Shown one piece after another: positions 15,968 to 23,288 of a stretch of 64,000 bases of DNA. Made by a program: the position numbers and the translations under genes. The stretch covers positions 16,950 through 80,949 of the forward strand of contig NZ_KB891817.1 of the NCBI RefSeq assembly GCF_000373565.1, given 5' to 3'. This DNA is from Streptomyces sp. HmicA12 (GTDB lineage: Bacteria; Actinomycetota; Actinomycetes; Streptomycetales; Streptomycetaceae). The notes below the pieces were generated by a model. That model made no database searches. It was not told the origin of the DNA and saw only the letters and a program-made list of their open reading frames with translations. Numbering within the stretch: position 1 is the stretch's first letter; each line of letters starts with the position of its first letter.

Positions 15968-18900
15968 TCAGGGACGCCAGGCCTCGATCGGGTTTCCCAG
16001 CCAGCGGGTGTCCGCCGGTACCGACTCGCCCGCCATCACGAGGGAGGCGGGGCCCAGGGTCGAGCGGGCTCCGATCTCGCTGCCCGGCAGCGCGATGCCG
16101 CCCGGGCCCAGGGTGGCACCCGCGCGGAGAACCACAGTATCCGTCCGCAGGATCCGATCATGGAAGAGGTGGGTCTGCAGAACACAGCCCCGGTTCACGC
16201 TCGCCGCGGAACCGAGCGTGACCAGATCGGCCTCGGGCAGCCAGTGGCTCTCGCACCACACGCCCCGGCCGACGCGGGCACCGAGTCCGCGCAGCCACAG
16301 GTTCAGGACCGGGGTGCCGGGGACGGCTTCGGCGAGCCAGGGCACGGCGACCAATTCCACGAAGGTGTCGGCGAGTTCGCCCCGCCAGACGAAGTCGCAC
16401 CACAGGGGGTGCTGCCCGGCGCGGTGCCGGCCGACGAGGAGCCACTTGGCGGCGACGGAGACGAACGCCGCGAGTGTGCCGGCGCCGAGCAGGACCGCCC
16501 CGGACAGCAGGGCCGCGAGCCACCACGCGTGCGCCGCGGCGGCGGCGAGCAGGGCGACCGTGAGGAGCGCGAGCGCCGCCGAGCAGCAGGCCGGGACGAT
16601 CCGGCAGAGCTCGACCGCGGCGCGGGCCACTTTCAGGCGGGCGGGAGGCGCGTAGGTGCGACGTTCGTCGTCGGGGGCGGCCGCGCGGGGCAGCTCGACC
16701 GGGGGAAGTCCCAGGTAGGAGCTGCCTTTTCGGGCCTTCTTCGGGGTGGCGGAGAGCACGCCGACCAGTCCGTCGTCGGGTACGCGGCGACCGGGCGCGG
16801 TCATGCCGGAGTTGCCGAGGAAGGCCCGTCGGCCGATCTCCGCGCGGCCGACGCGGACCCAGCCACCGCCGAGTTCGTACGGGGCGGTCAGCGTGTCGTC
16901 GGCGAGGAACGCGGCGTCGCCGACCGTGGTCAGGCCGGGCAGCGCGAGCACGGTGGAGACCTCGGCGCCGCGACCGACCCGCATGCCGAGCAGCCGCATC
17001 CAGACGGGGGTGACGAGCCCGGCGTACAGCGGGAAGAGGGTCTGCCGGGACAGGTCCATGAGCTGGGTGACGGTCCACGCCTGCCAGCCGGCCCGGCTGT
17101 GCGTGGGGTGGCAGCCGGGGCGCAGGCCGAGGCCGAGCAGGCGCACGCCGGCGAGGATCAGTACGGCGTAGGCGAGACCGAAGGCCAGGGTCGCGGGGAC
17201 GAGGGCGCGCAGGGCGCCGGTCACCGCCCCGCCGAGCGCCGCGTCGGCCGGCACGAAGGCGTGGGCCACGCACAGCGCGGGGACCAGGGCCGCGGCCGGA
17301 AGGAGGTTGAGTGCCGTGCCCGTGACGCCGTACATCGCGCGCCAGTGCACGGCGCGCGGCGGTCGGTGTCGCGGCCAGTCCCGCTTCGCCTTGCCGAGCT
17401 TGGCGGCGGGCGACCCCGCCCAGCGCTGCCCGGTCGGGATCTGTCCGCGCACCGCCGACCCCGGGGCGACCTCGGCGCGCTTGCCGACGCGGGCGCCCGG
17501 GAACAGGGTGCTGCGGGTACCGACCACGGCGCCCGCGCCGACCCGGACGGCGCCGATCTCCAGGCGGTCGCCGTCCAGCCAGTGCCCGGACAGGTCCACC
17601 TCGGGTTCGACGGCGCAGCCGCGGCCGAGCCGGAGCAGACCGGTGACCGGGGGCAGCGTGTGCAGGTCGACGTCGGGGCCGACCCGGGCGCCCAGCGCGC
17701 GGGCGTACCGCTCCAGCCAGGAGCCGGTCAGGGAGGTGGCGCCGCTGTACTCGGCGAGGCGTTCGGCGGTCCACAGGCGCAGGTGGACGGAGCCGCCGCG
17801 CGGGTAGGTGCCGGGGCCGACGCCGCGCAGGAGCAGCCGGGCACCGCCCGCGGCGATGCCGAGGCGGCCGGGCGGGCTGTACAGGACGAGGGCGCCGACG
17901 GCGATCGGCCACCAGGAGGCGGTCGGGGCCCACGGGTGGCCGCCGAGGTGGTGCAGGACGTTGCCGAGCGCGGCGAGCGCGACCGTCCAGCGCAGGCCCA
18001 CGAGGGTGAACAGCGGGAGAAGCAGGGCCACTTGAGCCGCTTGGGCCCGTACGGGCACGGGCGCGACGACGCGTTCGGCGCCGTCGTCCTGGCCGGACCT
18101 TTCGAGCCGGTGGGCGAGTTTGCGCAGGACGGGCCGCTCGTAGAGGTCGATGACGGCGGCGTTCGGATAGCGCGTGCGCAGGCGCGTGGTGAGCTGGGCC
18201 GCGGCCAGGCTGTTCCCGCCGATCGCGAAGAAGTCGTCGAAGGGGCCGGTCACCGGGATGCCGAGGGTCTCGCTCCACTGCTCGGCGAGCCAGGCCTCGG
18301 TCCCGTACAGCCGCTCGGTGCTTCCGGCGGTGTCGAGTCCGGGCAGCGGCCAGGGCAGCGCGTCCCGGTCGACCTTGCCGGAGGTACGGGTGGGCAGTTC
18401 CGCGACGCGGGCCAGCAACGGCACGAGCGCGGCCGGGAGTTCGGCGCGCAGCCGCGCGACGGCGGCCCCGTGGTCGAAGGCGTCGCCGGCTTTCTCGGTG
18501 ACGAGGTAGCCGACGAGCAGTTGGTTGCCGCCGCGTGCCGTGCGGACGGCGGCGGCCGCGCCCGCGACACCGGGCAGTTCCTGCAGTGCGGCGTCGACCT
18601 CGCCGAGTTCGATCCGGCGCCCGCCGAGCTTGATCTGTTCGTCGCCGCGCCCGAGGAAGATCAGCCCTTCCGGGTCGGCCCTCACCAAGTCGCCGCTGCG
18701 GTAGGCGCGTTGCCATCCGGTCGACTCCAGCGGCGCGTACTTCTCGGCGTCCTTGTCGGGGTCGAGGTAGCGGGCGAGTCCCACGCCGCCGATGACGAGG
18801 TGCCCGCACCCGCCCATCGGCACGAGGTGGTCACCCCCATCGACGACGGCCAACTCCCAGCCGTTCAGGGGCAGTCCGATCCGGATCGGTCCCCCGCCGG

Positions 18901-19864
18901 TCAGCAGGGAGGCGCACGCGACGACGGTGGTCTCGGTGGGCCCGTAGGTGTTCCACACCTCGCGGCCCTCGGTGACCAGGCGCTGGGCGAGCTCCGGCGG
19001 GCAGGCCTCACCGCCGAAGATCAACAGGCGTACGTCGCCGAGGGTCTCGGGGTCCCACAGCGCGGCGAGCGTCGGCACGGTGGAGACCACGGTGATCTCC
19101 TGCTCGACCAGCCACGGCCCGAGATCGGCGCCGCCGCGCACCTGGGAGCGCGGCACCGGCACCAGACAGGCGCCGTGCCGCCAGGCCAGCCACATCTCCT
19201 CGCAGGAGGCGTCGAACGCCACGGAAAGACCGGCCATCACGCGGTCCCCGGGGCCGATCGGGTCCTGGTCGAGGAAGAGCGCCGCCTCGGCGTCCACGAA
19301 CGCGGCGGCGCTGCGATGGCTGACCGCGACGCCCTTGGGGGTTCCGGTCGACCCCGAGGTGAAGATGACCCACGCGTCGTCGTCGGGTCCGGGCCGTCCG
19401 GCCGGGGCGTCGGCCGGCTTGTCCACGGTGAAGCCGTGACCGGCCCCGATGACGGTGCGCACCCGCGCCTCGCCGAAGACGAGGTCGGCGCGCTCGTCGG
19501 GGTCCTCCGCGTCCACCGGGACGTAGGCGGCACCGGCGGCGAGCACCGCGAGGACGGCGACGTACAGCTCGTTCGTGCCGCTCGGCAGGCGGACCCCGAC
19601 GCGGTCACCCCATCCCACTCCGGCCGCGTCGAGCCTGCGGCGTAACTGTTCCACTTCGGCGGCCAGTTCACGGTACGTCAGCCGGCGGGTGCCGTCGTCG
19701 AGTGCGGGTTCGTCGGGGTGCGCCCGCACGGTGGCGTCCAGCACGTCCATGAGGGTGCGCGGCGGTGCGGCGCACCCTCCTGCGAAGAGGGCGGGCGCCT
19801 CGGCCCGGTCGCTCATCTCCGCGTCGAGCGGTCCGAGTTCGGCGTTCGCGCGTGTGGCTGCCAT
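15968..19864 (-). CDS. Pls/PosA-type non-ribosomal poly(amino acid) synthetase, predicted epsilon-poly-L-lysine synthetase
   Basis: A 1298-residue membrane enzyme, close to the ~1320 of Streptomyces epsilon-polylysine synthetase. Residues ~35-510 are an adenylation domain (FTSGSTGTPKG about 168; TYGPTETT 306; YRSGDL 388; GRGDEQIKLGGRRIE 405). Residues ~520-590 are a carrier domain with the phosphopantetheine serine at 552 (FFAIGGNSL). The rest alternates predicted membrane helices with three soluble hexapeptide/acetyltransferase-like blocks, the Pls C1-C3 layout. Aligning by eye to GrsA gives specificity residues D218 A219 E222 S261 I282 G284 T306 V314 V315 K497, very near the published lysine code DAESIGSVCK as I recall it. 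No condensation or thioesterase domain is present. ATG at 19864; ATG at 19816 is less likely. Confidence 0.88.
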   Translation of the reverse strand: MAATRANAELGPLDAEMSDRAEAPALFAGGCAAPPRTLMDVLDATVRAHPDEPALDDGTRRLTYRELAAEVEQLRRRLDAAGVGWGDRVGVRLPSGTNELYVAVLAVLAAGAAYVPVDAEDPDERADLVFGEARVRTVIGAGHGFTVDKPADAPAGRPGPDDDAWVIFTSGSTGTPKGVAVSHRSAAAFVDAEAALFLDQDPIGPGDRVMAGLSVAFDASCEEMWLAWRHGACLVPVPRSQVRGGADLGPWLVEQEITVVSTVPTLAALWDPETLGDVRLLIFGGEACPPELAQRLVTEGREVWNTYGPTETTVVACASLLTGGGPIRIGLPLNGWELAVVDGGDHLVPMGGCGHLVIGGVGLARYLDPDKDAEKYAPLESTGWQRAYRSGDLVRADPEGLIFLGRGDEQIKLGGRRIELGEVDAALQELPGVAGAAAAVRTARGGNQLLVGYLVTEKAGDAFDHGAAVARLRAELPAALVPLLARVAELPTRTSGKVDRDALPWPLPGLDTAGSTERLYGTEAWLAEQWSETLGIPVTGPFDDFFAIGGNSLAAAQLTTRLRTRYPNAAVIDLYERPVLRKLAHRLERSGQDDGAERVVAPVPVRAQAAQVALLLPLFTLVGLRWTVALAALGNVLHHLGGHPWAPTASWWPIAVGALVLYSPPGRLGIAAGGARLLLRGVGPGTYPRGGSVHLRLWTAERLAEYSGATSLTGSWLERYARALGARVGPDVDLHTLPPVTGLLRLGRGCAVEPEVDLSGHWLDGDRLEIGAVRVGAGAVVGTRSTLFPGARVGKRAEVAPGSAVRGQIPTGQRWAGSPAAKLGKAKRDWPRHRPPRAVHWRAMYGVTGTALNLLPAAALVPALCVAHAFVPADAALGGAVTGALRALVPATLAFGLAYAVLILAGVRLLGLGLRPGCHPTHSRAGWQAWTVTQLMDLSRQTLFPLYAGLVTPVWMRLLGMRVGRGAEVSTVLALPGLTTVGDAAFLADDTLTAPYELGGGWVRVGRAEIGRRAFLGNSGMTAPGRRVPDDGLVGVLSATPKKARKGSSYLGLPPVELPRAAAPDDERRTYAPPARLKVARAAVELCRIVPACCSAALALLTVALLAAAAAHAWWLAALLSGAVLLGAGTLAAFVSVAAKWLLVGRHRAGQHPLWCDFVWRGELADTFVELVAVPWLAEAVPGTPVLNLWLRGLGARVGRGVWCESHWLPEADLVTLGSAASVNRGCVLQTHLFHDRILRTDTVVLRAGATLGPGGIALPGSEIGARSTLGPASLVMAGESVPADTRWLGNPIEAWRP

Positions 19865-19933
19865 CGGATCCTGTCGTCGAAGGGCGCATCCCCGAAAGCC
19901 CGTCTCGCCGCTCCCGGTCTGCCTGTTGTGGTC

Positions 19934-19965
19934 CGGTTCGGTACGTAAGAACCGGCAAATCCTAA
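19934..19965 (-). promoter_or_regulatory. Candidate promoter and dyad upstream of the Pls-type gene
   Basis: On the minus strand TAGGAT (19965-19960) fits the Streptomyces -10 pattern; the -35 side is weak. Just downstream is a perfect inverted repeat, CCGGTTC (19934-19940) and GAACCGG (19950-19956), with a 9-bp spacer. It falls about where transcription would start, a good place for a repressor. The binding protein is unknown. Confidence 0.35.
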
Positions 19966-20045
19966 TCGGTTCCCGGGAGTTGGGCACCGTACGGCCGGCA
20001 GAGCCGGTCCTGCGGCGACGATGCGCGGCGGATTCGTCCGACCCA

Positions 20046-20074
20046 TTGACCACCCGGGCCGCGCGCCCTACCGT
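20046..20074 (+). promoter_or_regulatory. Promoter of the sugar ABC/GH3 operon
   Basis: TTGACC (20046-20051) and TACCGT (20069-20074) are exactly 17 bp apart, about 54 bp before the first gene. This fits a vegetative Streptomyces promoter well. Confidence 0.55.
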
Positions 20075-20079
20075 CGCCC

Positions 20080-20095
20080 GTCGAAGCGCTTCGAC
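20080..20095. promoter_or_regulatory. LacI-type operator palindrome
   Basis: A perfect 16-bp palindrome, GTCGAAGCGCTTCGAC, lies just after the -10 box and over the expected start of transcription. The CGAAGCGCTTCG core with central CG is typical of LacI/GalR repressor sites of sugar operons. No LacI gene is adjacent; the nearest intact one is at 837-1889. Confidence 0.65.
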
Positions 20096-20127
20096 AAAAC
20101 AGTGCCGAGCTCGGGGAGAGCCTGCGG

Positions 20128-21450
20128 ATGTTGACGACACGAAGCACCACGTACACCAGAGGCCGACGCCGCCGTGCTCTGGGCGCCGCGGGCGCGGCAC
20201 TGGCCTGCGTCCTCGCCCTCACCTCCTGCGGTGGGAGCGACGACGGCAGCGGCGGCGACGCGAAGACCCTGCGCCTGTGGCACTACGAGGCCGCCAACAG
20301 CGCGATGGGCGCCGCCTGGAACGAGGCCATCAAGGAGTTCGAGGCCGAGCACCCCGGCGTGAAGGTCAAGTTCGAGGAGAAGAGCTTCGACCAGATCCAG
20401 AAGACCGCGTCCATGGTCCTCGGCTCCGACGACGCCCCCGACCTCATGGAGTACAACAAGGGCAACGCCACGGCCGGCCTGCTGTCCAAGCAGGGGCTGC
20501 TCACCGACATGACCGCGGAGGTCACGAAGCGCGGCTGGGACAAGCAGCTCTCCCCGTCGATCACCACCACGAGCCGCTACTCGCCGCAGGGCACCATGGG
20601 CTCGGGGAAGTGGTACGGCGTCCCGAACTACGGCGAGTTCCTCCAGGCGTACTACAACGAGGACCTGTTCAAGAAGTACGACATCAAGGTCCCGACGACC
20701 TTCGACGAACTCACCACCGCGCTCGCCGAGTTCAAGAAGCAGGGCGTCACCCCGCTGGCCAACTCCGGCGCCGAGTACCTCGCCCACCAGTACGTCTACC
20801 AGCTCGCTCTCACCAAGGCGGACCGCGCCTGGGTCGACGACTACGAACTCAAGGGCAAGGCCGACTTCCACGACGCGGCCTGGACGTACGCGGCGAAGAC
20901 CTTCGCCGACTGGGTGAAGAAGGGCTACATAGCCAAGAACACCACCAGCGCCACCGCCGAGAACGCGGGCGTCTCCTGGCTCCGGCAGAAGTCCCCGATC
21001 ATCTTCTCCGGCACCTGGTGGTTCGGCCGGTTCCAGGACGAGGCGACGTTCGACTGGACGTCCGGCATCTTCCCCGGCGCCACCCTCACCCCCGGCTCCG
21101 GCGGCAATCTGTGGGTCGTCCCCGCCAAGTCGAAGAACAAGGAACTCGCCTACGACTTCATCGACATCACCATGTCGAAGAAGATCCAGAACCTGCTCGG
21201 CAACAAGGGCGGCGTCCCCGTCTCGGCCGACGCCTCCGCCGTCAAGGAGCCGAAGTCCCAGCAGCTGATCAAGGACTTCAACACACTGTCCGACAAGGAC
21301 GGCCTCGCCTACTACCCGGACTGGCCGGTAGCGGGCTTCTACGAGACGCTCGTCTCCCAGACACAGAGGCTGATGACCGGAAGCGCTTCACCGGACGAGT
21401 ATCTGGACGCGCTCCAGGCCGCCTACGACAAGGGCGCGTCCAAGGGATGA
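20128..21450 (+). CDS. Sugar ABC transporter substrate-binding lipoprotein
   Basis: A 440-residue extracellular solute-binding protein of family 1. It has a basic N-terminus (RGRRRR), a hydrophobic stretch and lipobox (LALTSC), then the sugar-binding fold: LRLWHYEAANSAMGAAWNEAIKEFEAEHPGV is the classic opening, with NYGEFLQAYYNEDLFKKY near residue 170. Trp and Tyr residues typical of sugar stacking are frequent. ATG at 20128 after GGGGAG. It is first in an operon with two permeases and a GH3 enzyme. The sugar is unknown, but the GH3 neighbour suggests beta-linked oligosaccharides. No ATPase gene is here, so a shared ATPase such as MsiK is likely. Confidence 0.9.
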   Translation: MLTTRSTTYTRGRRRRALGAAGAALACVLALTSCGGSDDGSGGDAKTLRLWHYEAANSAMGAAWNEAIKEFEAEHPGVKVKFEEKSFDQIQKTASMVLGSDDAPDLMEYNKGNATAGLLSKQGLLTDMTAEVTKRGWDKQLSPSITTTSRYSPQGTMGSGKWYGVPNYGEFLQAYYNEDLFKKYDIKVPTTFDELTTALAEFKKQGVTPLANSGAEYLAHQYVYQLALTKADRAWVDDYELKGKADFHDAAWTYAAKTFADWVKKGYIAKNTTSATAENAGVSWLRQKSPIIFSGTWWFGRFQDEATFDWTSGIFPGATLTPGSGGNLWVVPAKSKNKELAYDFIDITMSKKIQNLLGNKGGVPVSADASAVKEPKSQQLIKDFNTLSDKDGLAYYPDWPVAGFYETLVSQTQRLMTGSASPDEYLDALQAAYDKGASKG

Positions 21451-22421
21451 GCCTGATCGCACTCCGCAAGGAGAACGCGGCCGAGGACCGAAGCGGCGCC
21501 GCCGGTCGTGCGCCGCGCGGCCGGCGCCGTGACTCGTACGTCCTCTTCCTCCTGCCGGGCGCGCTCGCGTTCCTCGCCGTGGTCGTCGCCCCGTTCGTGA
21601 TGAACACGGCCTGGAGCTTCGCGGACTGGCAGGGGGTGGGGCCCGTCCACTGGTCGGGGCTCTCCAACTACCGTGAACTGTGGGGGGACTCGGAGTTCTG
21701 GGCTTCCTTCCGTCACAGCCTCTTCATGGTCCTGTCGATGTCGGTGATCCCGACGGTCGTCGGCCTGGTGCTCGCCGCCGCGCTCTTCGACTTCGTCGCC
21801 AAGCACTACGGCAGCCGCGTCGCGGCCGTGCTGCGCGCCTGCTTCTATCTGCCGCAGGTGCTGCCGATCGCGGTGGCCGGGATCGTGTGGAGCTGGATCC
21901 TCGCCCCGGACGACGGCGCCCTGAACGCATTCCTGAAGGCGATCGGGCTCGGCTCGTGGCAGCAGGACTGGCTGGGCGATCCGGACCTCGCGCTCTGGTC
22001 CGTCATGGGCGTGATGGTGTGGGTGCAGATCGGCTTTCCGCTCGTGGTCTTCATGGCCGGACTGCAGCGCGTGGAACCGCAGTTGTACGAGGCCGCCGAG
22101 CTGGACGGCGCGGGCTGGTGGCGCAGGCTCTGGCATGTGACGCTGCCGCAGATCCGGCCGGAGATCCACGTGGTGCTGCTGTGGTGCACGATCGCCGCGC
22201 TGAAGGTGTTCGGCGCGGTCTACGTCCTGACCAAGGGCGGCCCCGGCGGCGCCACGAACGTGCCGTCCTACTTCTCGTACACGACCTTCTTCGAGCAGAC
22301 CCAGGTCGGCTACGGGGCGGCGATCTCCACCGTCCTGACCCTGATCATCCTGCTCCTCGCGCTCGTCGGGCTGCGACTGCAGACGCGGGCCGAGGACACC
22401 GAGGAAGGACGTGTCGCGTGA
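21447..22421 (+). CDS. Sugar ABC transporter permease 1 (MalF/UgpA type)
   Basis: A 324-residue permease with six predicted membrane helices after a charged cytoplasmic N-terminus. The EAA coupling motif reads EAAELDGAGWWRRLWHVTLPQIRPE at about residue 215. Helix six ends in LGLRLQTRAED-like basic/acidic tail. ATG at 21447 overlaps the stop of the binding-protein gene (ATGA) and its stop overlaps permease 2 (GTGA). Confidence 0.9.
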   Translation: MSLIALRKENAAEDRSGAAGRAPRGRRRDSYVLFLLPGALAFLAVVVAPFVMNTAWSFADWQGVGPVHWSGLSNYRELWGDSEFWASFRHSLFMVLSMSVIPTVVGLVLAAALFDFVAKHYGSRVAAVLRACFYLPQVLPIAVAGIVWSWILAPDDGALNAFLKAIGLGSWQQDWLGDPDLALWSVMGVMVWVQIGFPLVVFMAGLQRVEPQLYEAAELDGAGWWRRLWHVTLPQIRPEIHVVLLWCTIAALKVFGAVYVLTKGGPGGATNVPSYFSYTTFFEQTQVGYGAAISTVLTLIILLLALVGLRLQTRAEDTEEGRVA

Positions 22422-23242
22422 GGACCGCCGTGCGCCGTCATCCGGTGCTGGCCGCGCTCGTCGTCGCGGCCCTGTTCATGCTCGCGCCGTTCGCCGTCGT
22501 CGCCTTGAACGCCTTCAAGTCTCCCGAGGAGTACTCAAGCGACGGCCCGCTGGCCCTGCCCGACGGTCTCTACACCGACGGCATCACCGGTTTCTGGGAG
22601 CGGGTCGACTTCGGCCAGAAGCTGTGGAACTCGACGCTGATCAGCGGCTCGGTCGCCGTTCTCGCCGTGCTGCTGTCGCTCCTCACCGCGTACGCGATCG
22701 GCATCGGCCGGGTGCGGGGACGCACCTGGGTGCTCGCCTTCTTCGTCCTCGCGAACATGCTGCCGCAGGAGTCGCTCGTCTACCCGCTCTACTTCCTGGC
22801 GAAGAAGGTGGATCTGTACGACACGCGGCTCAGCGTGATCATCGTCTTCACGGTGATCCAGTCGGCGTTCGGCACCTATCTGCTCGCCTCCGTGCTCGGC
22901 CGCTTCCCGCGCGAGGTGATCGAGGCGGCGAGGATCGACGGCGCCGGGAAGTGGCAGGTCCTGTGGCGGATCGTGGTGCCGATGAACCGGCCGACGATCG
23001 GGGTGCTGCTCGTCTTCTTCTTCATCTGGACCTGGAACGAGTTCCTGCTGCCGCTCGTCATGCTGCTCTCCAACGACCAGCAGACCGTGTCGGTGGCGCT
23101 CGGCGTGCTCCAGGGCCAGCGCCTGATGGACGCGACGATGACGAACGCCGCGGCGCTGCTCGGCGTCCTGCCCGCGATCGTGTTCTTCCTGCTCTTCCAG
23201 CGGACCCTGACCCGCGGCATCGCGGCGGGCGCGGTCAAGTAG
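22418..23242 (+). CDS. Sugar ABC transporter permease 2 (MalG/UgpE type)
   Basis: A 274-residue permease with six predicted membrane helices. The EAA motif reads EAARIDGAGKWQVLWRIVVP at about residue 170, with FFIWTWNEFLLPLVML after it, characteristic of the MalG side. GTG start at 22418 overlaps the permease 1 stop. The GH3 gene follows after 46 bp, so import and hydrolysis are probably co-expressed. Confidence 0.9.
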   Translation: MRTAVRRHPVLAALVVAALFMLAPFAVVALNAFKSPEEYSSDGPLALPDGLYTDGITGFWERVDFGQKLWNSTLISGSVAVLAVLLSLLTAYAIGIGRVRGRTWVLAFFVLANMLPQESLVYPLYFLAKKVDLYDTRLSVIIVFTVIQSAFGTYLLASVLGRFPREVIEAARIDGAGKWQVLWRIVVPMNRPTIGVLLVFFFIWTWNEFLLPLVMLLSNDQQTVSVALGVLQGQRLMDATMTNAAALLGVLPAIVFFLLFQRTLTRGIAAGAVK

Positions 23243-23288
23243 CCCTGCACAGCCCGCAGTTACCTCACCTGGACATGAGGAGTCAGCC

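Noticed and set aside
15872..19645. A 1257-residue open frame on the plus strand, opposite the synthetase gene
   Set aside because: It is an antisense shadow produced by third-position GC bias; the minus strand has clear NRPS motifs and the plus frame has none.
21378..21392. A GGAAGCGCTTCA motif resembling the LacI operator
   Set aside because: It lies within the coding sequence of the binding-protein gene, is only partly palindromic, and is explained by codons.
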